Positions 27,070 to 36,545 of a DNA stretch of 64,000 nucleotides are shown here, in pieces; within the stretch, counting starts at the first letter, position 1, and each line of letters starts with the position of its first letter. The translations under genes and the position numbers were made by a program. Source of the stretch: Actinomycetes bacterium (GTDB lineage Bacteria > Actinomycetota > Acidimicrobiia > Acidimicrobiales > Ilumatobacteraceae); contig JAKOUY010000011.1 of NCBI GenBank assembly GCA_029782355.1, forward strand, positions 124,001-188,000, in the 5' to 3' direction. The notes below the pieces were generated by a model. It searched no databases and was not told the origin of the DNA. It worked only from the letters and a program-made list of their open reading frames with translations.

Positions 27070-28442
27070 TGACCCGGGAGGCACTGGCCGGTTGGGGGAG
27101 CACCAGCCCGACGGTCGCCGACGTTCGCTGGACCACCGCCCAGCGTCTCCCGGCGCAGCTGGGCGAGGTGGGCGAGCGCGGCGCGCTGCTGCGCGGTCTC
27201 GGGCGGAGCTACGGCGACGCCGCCCAGAACGCTGGCGGCACGGTGTTCCGTCTCGACGACAGCGTCCACGGGGTCGTCCTCGATCCGCAGGCGGCCACGG
27301 TCACGGTGGGCGGGGGAGTCAGCATCGACGAGCTGCTGCGGGTCATCGTGCCCGCCGGGTTCTTCGTGCCGGTGACCCCGGGGACCCGCTTCGTGACCAT
27401 CGGCGGGGCGATCGCCAGCGACATCCACGGCAAGAACCACCACCGCGACGGCTCGTTCGGCAGCTTCGTCGAGTCGATCGAGCTGGTGCTGGCCGACGGG
27501 CGGGTCACCAAGGTCTCGCCCGCATGCGACCCCGAGCTGTTCTGGGCGACGCTGGGCGGGATCGGCCTGACCGGGGCGATCCTCTCGGCCACCATCCGGC
27601 TGATCCCGATCGGCACCAGCCGCTTGCTGGTCGACACCCTGCGCTGCGCCAACCTCGACGAGCTGATGAGCCAGATGTTGGCCAACGACCACCGCCGCCG
27701 CTACAGCGTCGCCTGGCTCGATCCGCTGGCCACGGGCGCCGCCCTCGGGCGCAGCGTGCTGACGATCGCCGACCACGCCGAGCCCGGCGACCTCGGCGCC
27801 GCGGCCGGCGCCGATCCGCTGTCGTACCGCGCCGCGCAGCGGGCGACGCTGCCCGCCCTGGTGCCGCCCGCCGGGCTGATCAACCGGATGACCGTCGGGC
27901 TGTTCAACGAGCTGTGGTACCGCAGGGCGCCGCGGCGGCGGGAGGGCGAACTGCAGACCATCCCGTCGTTCTTCCATCCGCTGGACGCCGTCGGGCGATG
28001 GAACCGGGTGTACGGCCGGCGGGGCATGATCCAGTTCCAGTTCGTCGTCCCCGAGGACCGACCGGACGTCATCCACACGGTGGTCAGCGCCCTGGCCGAG
28101 CACGGTACCCCCAGCTTCCTGGCCGTGCTGAAGCGGATGGGTCCCAGCGGCCCGGCCCCACTGAGCTTTCCGGCGCCGGGGTGGACGTTGGCGCTCGACG
28201 TCCCGGCCGGCGGGCGCAGCCTGGCCCCGCTGCTGCACGGGTTCGACGACCTGATCCTCGACGCCGGCGGCCGGCACTACTTCGCCAAGGACGCCCACAC
28301 CGTGCCGGCAGCGATCCGCCGCGGGTATCCACGCCTCGGCGAGTGGCAAGCCGTGCAGCGCCGGGCCGACCCGCACGGCCTGTGGCAGAGTGACATGTCC
28401 CGCCGTCTCGGGCTGACGCATGCCGAAGGAGACCATCGATGA
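27069..28442 (+). CDS. dprE1: Decaprenylphosphoryl-beta-D-ribose 2'-oxidase
   Basis: FAD enzyme that oxidises decaprenyl-phosphoryl-ribose to the 2'-keto form, 457 aa. The VAO-type FAD domain has GLGRSYGDAA and GGAIASDIHGKNHH (His120, the counterpart of His132 in M. tuberculosis). The C-terminal substrate domain aligns closely: SFPAPGWTLALDVP, then HYFAKDAHT with catalytic Lys407 (Lys418 in M. tuberculosis), then MSRRLGL. The benzothiazinone-reactive Cys387 corresponds to Ala375 here. dprE2 overlaps by 4 nt. Confidence 0.95.
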   Translation: MTREALAGWGSTSPTVADVRWTTAQRLPAQLGEVGERGALLRGLGRSYGDAAQNAGGTVFRLDDSVHGVVLDPQAATVTVGGGVSIDELLRVIVPAGFFVPVTPGTRFVTIGGAIASDIHGKNHHRDGSFGSFVESIELVLADGRVTKVSPACDPELFWATLGGIGLTGAILSATIRLIPIGTSRLLVDTLRCANLDELMSQMLANDHRRRYSVAWLDPLATGAALGRSVLTIADHAEPGDLGAAAGADPLSYRAAQRATLPALVPPAGLINRMTVGLFNELWYRRAPRRREGELQTIPSFFHPLDAVGRWNRVYGRRGMIQFQFVVPEDRPDVIHTVVSALAEHGTPSFLAVLKRMGPSGPAPLSFPAPGWTLALDVPAGGRSLAPLLHGFDDLILDAGGRHYFAKDAHTVPAAIRRGYPRLGEWQAVQRRADPHGLWQSDMSRRLGLTHAEGDHR

Positions 28443-29200
28443 ACAACGGCCTGGGCGAGCCCCAGCGCGTCGTGCTGCTCGGCGGCACCAGCGACATCGG
28501 TCTGGCCATCGTCCGCGCCCTGTGCAGCCCGGCGCTCCGTCGCATCGACCTGGCCTGCCGCGACACCGCCGCCGGGGAGCGGGCCGCCGCCGACCTGCGC
28601 GCCGACCACCCGGCCGTCGAGGTCGAGGTGGTCGGCTTCGACGGGGCCCAGCCGGAGACGCATCAGACCGCGCTCGACGACCTGGGCCGCACCGGAGACC
28701 TCGACGTGGTGATCGTCGCCTTCGCCCAGCTGGGCGAGGACGGCGGCGTTCGCGACGCCGCGGCTGCCGCCCGGCTGGCCACCGTCAACTTCGCCGGCAA
28801 CGTCTCGGCCATCATCGCCGCCGGCAACGTGTTGCGCCGTCAGGGTCATGGGACGGTCGTCGTGCTGTCCAGCGTGGCCGGCGAGCGCGTCCGCCAGGCC
28901 AATCCGGTGTACGGCGGATCGAAGGCCGGCATCGACGGGTTCGCCCAGGGCTACGGGGACGCCGTGGCCGCCGACGGGGTGCACGTGCTGGTGGTCCGCC
29001 CCGGGTTCGTGCACAGCGCGATGACCGCCGGGCGCCAGCCGGCCCCGTTCGCCACCACCCCGGACCGCGTGGCCGCGGCCACCGTCGCCGCGCTGCGCGC
29101 CGGACGGCGGATGGTCTGGGCGCCGGGCGTGCTGCGGTACGTGTTCAGCGCGTTGCGTCACCTGCCCGCACCGGTCTGGCGCAAGCTGCCGATCAACTGA
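28439..29200 (+). CDS. dprE2: Decaprenylphosphoryl-2-keto-beta-D-erythro-pentose reductase
   Basis: NAD(P)H-dependent short-chain dehydrogenase, 253 aa, completing the ribose-to-arabinose epimerisation with DprE1. The cofactor loop is GGTSDIG at 15-21; the catalytic residues are S145, Y158 and K162 (YGGSK). The C-terminus VTAALRAGRRMVWAPG-like segment is typical of DprE2. The AftD-like gene starts 1 nt after the stop. Confidence 0.94.
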   Translation: MNNGLGEPQRVVLLGGTSDIGLAIVRALCSPALRRIDLACRDTAAGERAAADLRADHPAVEVEVVGFDGAQPETHQTALDDLGRTGDLDVVIVAFAQLGEDGGVRDAAAAARLATVNFAGNVSAIIAAGNVLRRQGHGTVVVLSSVAGERVRQANPVYGGSKAGIDGFAQGYGDAVAADGVHVLVVRPGFVHSAMTAGRQPAPFATTPDRVAAATVAALRAGRRMVWAPGVLRYVFSALRHLPAPVWRKLPIN

Positions 29201-29201
29201 C

Positions 29202-32200
29202 GTGGACCGCCTGCGCCGGCGCGTCCCGGCGATCCTGGCCGCGCTGGCCTATGCGCCGATGCTGCTCACCCGGCCCGGTTGGGTGTCGGCCGACACCAAG
29301 TCGTACCTGACCCTCGACCCGGGCCGGCTGCTGTCCCGGGCCGTGTCGATGTGGGACCCGTCCGTGGGCGCCGGCACCGTGACCCACCAGAACATCGGCT
29401 ACCTGTTCCCGCTCGGCCCGTACTACTGGGTGATGGACCGCGTCGGAGTCCCCGACTGGATCACCCAGCGGGCGCTGTGGGGCACCCTGGTGTTCGCCGC
29501 CGCGCTCGGGGTCTGGCGGCTGCTGCGGTGGCGCGGCTGGGCACCGGGAGCGGCGTTCGTCGCCGCCGTCGCCTACGGCTGGTCGCCGTACCTGTTCAGC
29601 TACCTGGCACGGCTCAGCGTGATCCTCGGGCCGTGGGCGGCGATGCCCTGGCTGATCTGGTTCGCCGCCCGGGCGTCACGCCGAGGTGGGTGGCGCGACC
29701 CGGCGTGCTTCGCCCTGACCGTGGCCCTGGTCGGCAGCAGCAATGCCACGTCCCTGCTGCTGGCCCTGCTCGGCCCGGTGCTGTGGGTGCTGGTCGACCT
29801 GCTCGACCGCCAGGTCGTCCGGCGCGCCGTGCTGGCCGCCACGGTGCGCATCGCCGTGCTGGTGGGTGGCGTGTCGCTGTGGTGGATCGCCGGCCTCCGG
29901 GTCCAGGGCACCGCCGGCATCCCCATCCTGCGCTACACGGAGACCTACGAGACCGTCGCTCGAGCCAGCACGCCGGCCGAGCTGCTGCGCGGCCTGGGGT
30001 ACTGGTTCTTCTATGGCGGCGACAAGCTCGACCAGTGGGTCGGGCCGTCCAAGCCGTACCTGACCAACCCGGCGCTGATGATCCTCGGGTTCACCCTCGC
30101 CGGGGCGTCCCTGCTCGGCCTGTTCGTGGCCGGCGCGGACCGCCGCCGGGCGGCGGCGTTGGTCCTGGTCGGGCTGGCCGTCAGCGCCGGGGCGGCACCG
30201 TGGCCCGGGGGCTCATGGTACGGGGCCGCGTTCCGGGCCTTCGCCGGGACCACCTCGGGCATGGCCATGCGCTCGACCCCGCGAGCCGTGCCGCTGGTGG
30301 CCCTCGGGGCGGCCATCGGGTTGGCGCGCGGCGCCGCATGGGCGGGGAGCTGGCTGGCGGCCCGCCGCGGCCGCCCGGCGCTGCGTCGGGCGCTGACCGC
30401 CGTGGTCCTCGGCGCGCTCGCTGCCCAGGCCTGGCCGTGGTTCACCCTCCAGGCCCTGACGCCGTCACTGCTGCGCCGCGAGACGCTGCCCGGCTACGAA
30501 CGCGACCTCGCCGCCTGGCTCGACACCCACGGCGCCGGGCGGGTGTGGGAGCTGCCCGGGAGCGACTTCGCCAACTACCGCTGGGGCGGCACGGTCGATC
30601 CGGTCCTGCCCGGCCTGATCGATCGGCCGTACCTGGCTCGCGAGCTGGTCCCCCAGGGTGGGGCGGGGACGATGAACCTGCTCAACGCCCTCGACCGGCG
30701 CCTGGCCGAGGGATGGTTCGAGCCGGCTGCGTTGCCCGCCGTGGCCCGGCTGTTCGGCGTGGACACGGTGGTGGCCCGCAACGATCTCGAGTACGAGCGC
30801 TACCGGTTGGCCCGGCCGGCGCCGCTGGACGTCGACCTCCGCCAGGCCCTCGGCGACCCGCAGTTCCAGGGTCCGCTGGTCGCCGACTCGCCGCGGATCC
30901 CGATGTACGACCCGACCTGGTACGGCCGACCCGACGCCCCGACCTCGTTCCCGGCGGTCGCCGCCTACGCCGTGCCGGGTACGGCCGGGCTGGTCAGCGC
31001 CCGCCCGGCCCGATCCGCCGTGGTGCTGGTGGGGGACGGCGAAGGCCTGGTCGACGCCGCCGCAGCCGGCCTGCTGGACGGCTCCCGCCCGGTGCTGTAC
31101 GCAGCCAGCGACCCGCAGCGGGCGACCACCGCCGCCGGCGGCCCGGGCTCGTGGCTGATCCTCACCGACAGCAACCGCAAGCAGGGCCAGCGGTGGTCCG
31201 GTGTCGGGTCCAACGAAGGCGCCCTGGAGATGGCCGGGGTGGCACCGGTGGCCGACGACCGCGACCAGCGCCTCGACGTGTTCCCCGGGTTGGCCGATGG
31301 AGCGCGCACGGTGCTGGCGGCCGGCGGGCAGTTGGCGGTGGTGACCGCCAGCGGATACGGCAACCGCTTCTCCTACACCCCGGAGGACGCCGCGGCGTTC
31401 GCCGTCGACGGCGACCCGCTCACCGCCTGGCGCGGCGCGGTGTTCGACGACGCCCGCGGCCTGCACCTCGACGTGACCCTCACCGCCCCGGTGACGGCCG
31501 ATCACCTGACCGTCGTCCAACCCCAGCGGGGGGTGGTCGACCGGTTCATCACCCGGGCCCGGCTGACCCTCACCGACACCGCCACGGCGGCCAGCCGGCA
31601 CGTGGATGTCGACCTCGGCCCGGCGTCACGTCAGGTGACGGGGCAGCGCATCGATCTGCCGGCGGGCTCGGCCTTCGATCGGGTCCGGTTCGAGGTGCTG
31701 GCCGACAACCTCGGACCGCTCAGCTCCTACGCCGGCGAGCCGGGCGTCGGCCTGGCCGAGCTGTCGATCCCCGGGGTCACCATGTCGACCACGGTGGCCA
31801 TGCCACTGCCGGCGTCCGTGGCCGGCTCCACACCGGCCCGGCTGTCGGTGGTGATGACCCGCCAGCGAATCGACCCCGGCACGCCGAACCGCTTCGACCC
31901 CGAGCCGCGCCTGTCCCGGCGGTTCCAGCTGGGATCGGCACGGACGATGACCCTCGGTGGGCAGGCCCGGCTGGCGCCGAGCGCCGACGACTCCCAGGCG
32001 GCCGCCCTGGCCGGGGGCGGGCCGATCCGGGCCACCGCCGACCGGCGGATGGACGGTGCCCCCCAACTCGGCGCCCAGGCCGCAGTCGACGACGACCGGG
32101 CCACGGTGTGGACCACCCCGCTCGGCGCGCCCGACGGATCCGGGGGCGCCGTCGGCGCCGTCCTGCGGGTGACCACGCCCACCCCTCAGGCCGGCTCGAC

Positions 32201-33419
32201 CTGGACCCTGCGCCTGGCCAGTGGCCCGGCGTACTCGACGATCACGGCCCTGTCGATCCAGCTCGCCGACGGGTCGTGGACCACCCTCCCGGTGCCACCC
32301 GCCGATCCACTGGTCACCCTGCCGGCCGGTGTCGGATCGAGCTTCGCGGTGCGCATCGATGCCATCCGGCCGACCCTGACCGCCGAGTACTTCACCGGTG
32401 CCCGCCAGAGCCTGCCCGCCGGCATCGTCGACCTGGTCCCGGCCTCGGGTGCCGGCCGGCGCAGCGGTGGATCGCTGGGGCAGTGCCGGGACGACCTGGT
32501 CACCCTCGACGGACGTCCGCTGCGCGTCCGTCTGACCGGCACCGCCGCTGATGCCCTGGCCCGCCGGGCCCTCGGCGTCGAGTCGTGCGGGCCGGCCGTG
32601 CAGCTCAGCGCCGGGCCACACCGGCTCGAGGCCGTGGCCGGGACGCACAGCGGGATCGACCTCGACCGGTTGGTGTTCGACTCCGGCGCCACTCCGGTGG
32701 CCACTCCGGCGGCGACGACCGCCACCGTGCACCTCGGCGCCCAGTCGGCCACGTCGCTCGACGGGACGCTCGACGCGCCCACCGACACCTGGCTGGTGCT
32801 CGGCGAGAGCTGGAACCCGGGATGGACCGCCTCGGTCGGTGGGCGCGACCTCGGCGCTCCGGTGCTCATCGACGGCTACGCCAACGGGTGGCTGGTCCCG
32901 GCCGGCACCAGCGGGGCGATCCACCTGCGCTGGACCCCGCAACGCTCGGTCACCGTCAGCCTGTGGATCTCGCTGGTGGCTGTGCTCCTCACCACGGCCC
33001 TGGCGATCCTGGCCCGCAACCGGCCACCGGGCCCGTGGATCTGGAACGGGCCGGTGATGTCCGGCCGGTGGTGGACGGTGACGGTCGTGGTCGTGGCCGG
33101 CGTCGTCGGGGGGCTCGGCGGCCTGGCCGGCGCCCTGGTGGCGGTCGCCGTGCCCCACCTGGCTCGCCGCGGCGCGCCGCCCCGCTGGTCGGCCCCGCTG
33201 GCGGTCGTGGTGGCCGGGGCGCTGTCGGCCGGGTGGATCGTGATCAGCCAGTTCGGCCACGACTACCCGGCGGGCGCGGCCTGGCCGGACCACTTCCGGG
33301 TGGTCACCCCCCTGGTGTGGTTCGCCGTCGCCGTGGCGTGCGTCAGCGCGCTGCTCGGTGGCGAGTCGCCGAGCGGACCACCAGCGCCAGGTGCTCCGCA
33401 GCCACCGAGTCCCAGCTGA
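29202..33419 (+). CDS. AftD-like arabinofuranosyltransferase (GT-C plus carbohydrate-binding modules)
   Basis: 1405-aa membrane protein. The N-terminal GT-C half (about 1-420, ten or more membrane segments) carries the AftD/DUF3367 signature SADTKSYLTLDPGRLL (Asp31) and THQNIGYLFP. The long outside part has two discoidin-like modules around 730 (VDGDPLTAWRG) and 960 (VDDDRATVWTTP), and the C-terminus has several more membrane helices (about 1250-1390). In mycobacteria AftD adds alpha-1,3-arabinofuranose branches from decaprenyl-phosphoryl-arabinose. GTG start, directly behind dprE2. The last 77 bp overlap the convergent glycosyltransferase gene. Confidence 0.9.
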   Translation: MDRLRRRVPAILAALAYAPMLLTRPGWVSADTKSYLTLDPGRLLSRAVSMWDPSVGAGTVTHQNIGYLFPLGPYYWVMDRVGVPDWITQRALWGTLVFAAALGVWRLLRWRGWAPGAAFVAAVAYGWSPYLFSYLARLSVILGPWAAMPWLIWFAARASRRGGWRDPACFALTVALVGSSNATSLLLALLGPVLWVLVDLLDRQVVRRAVLAATVRIAVLVGGVSLWWIAGLRVQGTAGIPILRYTETYETVARASTPAELLRGLGYWFFYGGDKLDQWVGPSKPYLTNPALMILGFTLAGASLLGLFVAGADRRRAAALVLVGLAVSAGAAPWPGGSWYGAAFRAFAGTTSGMAMRSTPRAVPLVALGAAIGLARGAAWAGSWLAARRGRPALRRALTAVVLGALAAQAWPWFTLQALTPSLLRRETLPGYERDLAAWLDTHGAGRVWELPGSDFANYRWGGTVDPVLPGLIDRPYLARELVPQGGAGTMNLLNALDRRLAEGWFEPAALPAVARLFGVDTVVARNDLEYERYRLARPAPLDVDLRQALGDPQFQGPLVADSPRIPMYDPTWYGRPDAPTSFPAVAAYAVPGTAGLVSARPARSAVVLVGDGEGLVDAAAAGLLDGSRPVLYAASDPQRATTAAGGPGSWLILTDSNRKQGQRWSGVGSNEGALEMAGVAPVADDRDQRLDVFPGLADGARTVLAAGGQLAVVTASGYGNRFSYTPEDAAAFAVDGDPLTAWRGAVFDDARGLHLDVTLTAPVTADHLTVVQPQRGVVDRFITRARLTLTDTATAASRHVDVDLGPASRQVTGQRIDLPAGSAFDRVRFEVLADNLGPLSSYAGEPGVGLAELSIPGVTMSTTVAMPLPASVAGSTPARLSVVMTRQRIDPGTPNRFDPEPRLSRRFQLGSARTMTLGGQARLAPSADDSQAAALAGGGPIRATADRRMDGAPQLGAQAAVDDDRATVWTTPLGAPDGSGGAVGAVLRVTTPTPQAGSTWTLRLASGPAYSTITALSIQLADGSWTTLPVPPADPLVTLPAGVGSSFAVRIDAIRPTLTAEYFTGARQSLPAGIVDLVPASGAGRRSGGSLGQCRDDLVTLDGRPLRVRLTGTAADALARRALGVESCGPAVQLSAGPHRLEAVAGTHSGIDLDRLVFDSGATPVATPAATTATVHLGAQSATSLDGTLDAPTDTWLVLGESWNPGWTASVGGRDLGAPVLIDGYANGWLVPAGTSGAIHLRWTPQRSVTVSLWISLVAVLLTTALAILARNRPPGPWIWNGPVMSGRWWTVTVVVVAGVVGGLGGLAGALVAVAVPHLARRGAPPRWSAPLAVVVAGALSAGWIVISQFGHDYPAGAAWPDHFRVVTPLVWFAVAVACVSALLGGESPSGPPAPGAPQPPSPS

Positions 33420-34554
33420 ACGACGCAGCGTGGCGCACCGCGCCCATGCGCAGCTTGTCGACCAGGCCGGGCTGGCCGAGCAGATCGGCGAGACGTGGCC
33501 CGAGATCGGCCACGTCGGGGACCAGCACGCCGCTGACGTCGGGGTCGATGGCCCCACGGTGGCCGGCGATGTCGGTGGCCAGGCCAGGCGTGGCGCACGC
33601 CGCACCCTCCGTCAGCGACATCCCCCAGCCCTCGGCATGGGACCCGCTCACCACGAACCAGGCCCGCTGGTAGGCGCGGACCAGGGCGGCGTCGTCCACC
33701 CGCCCGGCGAGGGTGACCCACCCGGACGCCTCGTGGGCGGCGATCCAGGCCTCCAGCACCGGACGCATGGCTCCCTCGCCGACGATCTCCACCGACAGCG
33801 ACGGGATCCGGGCCGCCACCGAGGCCAGCGAGTCGAGCACCTCGGCCATCCGCTTGACCGGCGCCAGCCGGCCGACGACCACCACGTGCGGGGTCGCCGA
33901 GCGACGCGCCGGATCGGGCGTGAACCGGGCGTGCACGCCGGGTGGGATGACGGTGATGTTCGATGAGGGGATGCCGATCGACTCGATCTCCTGGCGGGAC
34001 GAGTCCGACAGGGTGGCCACCACGCTGCGGCGGTACAGCGGCGGGGCGATCCGGGCCTCCAGCACCCGTCCGGCATGGTTCAGCGGGCGGTGCACGGCAG
34101 CGTCCCACATCGCCCCGTGGACGTGGTGCAGCCAGACCACGCCGGCGGCGGCGCGCCACAGCGGGGTGAACCACGGCACCCCGTTCCAGATCTCCACGAC
34201 GGCAGTGTCGGCCGGCTGGCGGCGGAGCACCTCGCGGGGGATCACCCGGGCGAAGACCCCGTAACGGCCGCCACGGTGCAGGGTGGCGTAGCCGGTTGCC
34301 CCGGCCGACGGCTCGGTCCCCGCCGGTCGACCGGCCAGGGCGGAGGTGCGATGCTCGACGGGCAGGCCGGCTGCCTGCCACCGCCGGAAGATCTCGTCGG
34401 CGTGGACCTCGGACCCGCCCGCGTCGACGTCGCCCAGATCGCGCCAGGCGAAGCTGCGCACCCGGGTGATCCCCCGCTCGGCCAGCCGGCGGACGTGGTC
34501 CTCGAGCGACCCGGCCGGTGCCGGCGATCGGGGGGCAGGGGTGGCGTCGTCCAT
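33343..34554 (-). CDS. GT4-family glycosyltransferase
   Basis: Cytosolic GT-B fold transferase, 403 aa. The acceptor half contains DAGGSEVHADEIFRRW and WLHHVHGAMW; the donor half begins near VVVVGRLAPVKR and has SGSHAEGWGMSLTEGAACATP, the E-x7-E region that binds the nucleotide sugar. It should add one sugar from a nucleotide donor to a lipid or glycan acceptor in the envelope pathway. No leader or clear Shine-Dalgarno is visible. Confidence 0.88.
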   Translation of the reverse strand: MDDATPAPRSPAPAGSLEDHVRRLAERGITRVRSFAWRDLGDVDAGGSEVHADEIFRRWQAAGLPVEHRTSALAGRPAGTEPSAGATGYATLHRGGRYGVFARVIPREVLRRQPADTAVVEIWNGVPWFTPLWRAAAGVVWLHHVHGAMWDAAVHRPLNHAGRVLEARIAPPLYRRSVVATLSDSSRQEIESIGIPSSNITVIPPGVHARFTPDPARRSATPHVVVVGRLAPVKRMAEVLDSLASVAARIPSLSVEIVGEGAMRPVLEAWIAAHEASGWVTLAGRVDDAALVRAYQRAWFVVSGSHAEGWGMSLTEGAACATPGLATDIAGHRGAIDPDVSGVLVPDVADLGPRLADLLGQPGLVDKLRMGAVRHAASFSWDSVAAEHLALVVRSATRHRAAR

Positions 34555-34609
34555 CGATGATCGGGGTTGACGAACGATCGGCGAGCGGCCGCCGCGGTAC
34601 GCCGACGGC

Positions 34610-34615
34610 TACGAT
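34610..34615 (+). promoter_or_regulatory. Candidate -10 TACGAT of the acyltransferase operon
   Basis: TACGAT (followed by ATA) is the most AT-rich stretch between the divergent genes and would give a leader of about 37 nt. Confidence 0.35.
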
Positions 34616-34658
34616 ATCGCCACGGCCTGCCGCCCTCCGACCCGCTCATGACCCGGCG

Positions 34659-35846
34659 ATGACCACTCTGACCGCTCCCGGCGTGACCGTGGCGCGCCCG
34701 TCGGGATCGGAGCGAGTGCCGGCCGCCGACGGCCTGCGCGGCCTGGCGGCGCTGGGCATCGTCCTGCACCATGCCGCCTTCGTCGCCGGGGTCTCGCTGC
34801 GCCCGGACCACTGGGGGGCGCTGTTCTCCCGACTCGACGTCGGGGTGCCGGTCTTCTTCGGCCTCTCCGGATTCCTGCTGTTCCGCCCGATGGTGGCTCG
34901 ACTGGCGACCGACCAGCCCCAGCAGGGGTGGTGGCGGTTCTGGCGGCGCCGCCTGCTGCGCATCTTCCCGGGGTACTGGGTGGCCTTCCTCGTCCAGCTG
35001 GCGGTCGGCGCCGTCGCCGTGCTCGGCGTGCGTGGCTTCCTGCTCAGCGCCTCCCTGACCCACGTCTACGCCGGGCCGCGGGCGCTGTCGGGCATCACCC
35101 AGTCGTGGAGCCTGGCCACCGAGTTGGCGTTCTACCTCGTCCTGCCGCTCTACGCCGCGTTGATGGTCCGACTGACCCGCCGCCGTCATCCGCTGCAGCG
35201 GATCCTGGTCCTGCTGGCCGGGTGCGTGGTGTGGTGCGCCGTCAGCGTGCTGAGCCGCGCCGGCGCCTTGGCCCTCAACGGTCGGTGGCAGACGAACTGG
35301 CGCTACACCGTGTTCGCCAACGCCGACTTCTTCGCCGTCGGCATGGCCTGCGCCTGCCTGGCGGTCGGCGCCCAGCTGTCGGCGGACCTCGAGCGTCTGC
35401 GGGCGACGTGGTTCGCCCGGCCGTGGTTGTGGTACCTGGGGGCGGCCGCGGCCTACTACCTGACCGCCACCCAACTCGGTCTGGGGCGCGGGCTGGCCGA
35501 CTCCGACGCCCAAGCCGAGCTGGCCCGGCAGATGGGCTACCTGCTGGTGGCCGTCGGGACCGTTGCCCCGGCCTGCCTGGCCGGCCCGGCACACGCCAGC
35601 TCGCGGGCGCTGTCGTGGCGACCGATGGTGTTCCTCGGCACCGTGTCGTACGGCGTGTACCTGTGGCACCAGGTGTTCCTCAGCGCCCCCAGCTCACGGC
35701 GCGGCCTGCTGCTGGCCGTGTTCGACTGGCAGCTGTTCCACGCCCCGCTGGTGCCGATGTTCCTCCTGGCCGCGGCGGGTGGCGTGCTGCTCGGTTCGCT
35801 GAGCTGGTACCTGATCGAGAAGCCGATCCTGGACCGCTTCCGGTGA
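34659..35846 (+). CDS. Acyltransferase 3 family membrane protein (OafA-like)
   Basis: 395 aa with about ten membrane segments. It begins with VPAADGLRGLAALGIVLHHAAF, holding the catalytic-type His of the family, and later has FFGLSGFLLFRP and ITQSWSLATELAFYLVLPL, then LIEKPILDRF at the end. Such proteins O-acetylate or acylate cell-surface sugars. The ATG at 34659 begins just before the conserved domain. The stop overlaps the GTG of the next gene. Confidence 0.88.
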   Translation: MTTLTAPGVTVARPSGSERVPAADGLRGLAALGIVLHHAAFVAGVSLRPDHWGALFSRLDVGVPVFFGLSGFLLFRPMVARLATDQPQQGWWRFWRRRLLRIFPGYWVAFLVQLAVGAVAVLGVRGFLLSASLTHVYAGPRALSGITQSWSLATELAFYLVLPLYAALMVRLTRRRHPLQRILVLLAGCVVWCAVSVLSRAGALALNGRWQTNWRYTVFANADFFAVGMACACLAVGAQLSADLERLRATWFARPWLWYLGAAAAYYLTATQLGLGRGLADSDAQAELARQMGYLLVAVGTVAPACLAGPAHASSRALSWRPMVFLGTVSYGVYLWHQVFLSAPSSRRGLLLAVFDWQLFHAPLVPMFLLAAAGGVLLGSLSWYLIEKPILDRFR

Positions 35847-36523
35847 AGGTGGTGCTGATCACCCCGGCCTTGAACGAGGCAGCCTCGATCGGACCGGTCC
35901 TCGACCGGGCGATGGCTGCCGGGTACCCGGTGATCGTCGTCGACGACGGGTCGACCGACGGGACGGGCCGCATCGCCCGCGAGCGCGGTGCAACGGTGCT
36001 CCGCCATCCGTTCAACCTGGGCGTCGGCGCGGCGCTGCAGACCGGGTTCCGCGAGGCCCTGCTCCGCGGCGCCGACGCCGTCGTCCAGGTCGACGCCGAC
36101 GGCCAGCACGACGTGTCCCAGGTGGAGACCCTCGTCGCCCAGCTCGGCGGCGAGGTGCAGATGGTGATCGGGTCGCGTTTCGTCCACCGCCCGCACCCGC
36201 GCACGCCGCGCGGGCTGGCCATGCGCACCCTCGCCCGGCGAGCCAGCAAGGTCGCCGGCACGACGGTCACCGACTCCTCCAGCGGGTTCCGGGCCATCGG
36301 ACGGCCGCTGCTCGAACTGTTCGCCCGGCGCTTCCCGAGCAGCTACCTGGGCGACACGTTCGGGTCGATCCTGCTGGCCTGCCGCCACGGCTATCGCGTC
36401 GCCGAGGTGCCAGCGCTGATCCATGATCGTCAGGCCGGCGTGCCGTCGACCAGCCCCGGGCGGGCCGCCTTCCTGGTGCTGCGGGCCATCGCCTCGGAGA
36501 CGACCTCGGAGACCAAGCGGTGA
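35843..36523 (+). CDS. GT2-family glycosyltransferase (DPM/polyprenyl-sugar synthase-like)
   Basis: 226 aa, cytosolic GT-A fold. VVDDGSTDGTG and QVDADGQHD are the nucleotide-sugar and metal motifs; SSGFRAI is the late family motif. No C-terminal membrane helix. Proteins of this kind make polyprenyl-phosphate sugars or act in rhamnan/glucan assembly. GTGA overlap with the acyltransferase; a DUF2304 membrane protein follows, a common pairing. Confidence 0.85.
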   Translation: MKVVLITPALNEAASIGPVLDRAMAAGYPVIVVDDGSTDGTGRIARERGATVLRHPFNLGVGAALQTGFREALLRGADAVVQVDADGQHDVSQVETLVAQLGGEVQMVIGSRFVHRPHPRTPRGLAMRTLARRASKVAGTTVTDSSSGFRAIGRPLLELFARRFPSSYLGDTFGSILLACRHGYRVAEVPALIHDRQAGVPSTSPGRAAFLVLRAIASETTSETKR

Positions 36524-36545
36524 TGACCTCCAGCCGGATGCCACG

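Noticed and set aside
27092-28393. Alternative plus-strand frame inside dprE1
   Set aside because: It is a shadow rich in Arg/Gly/Pro; DprE1 motifs are unbroken in the other frame.
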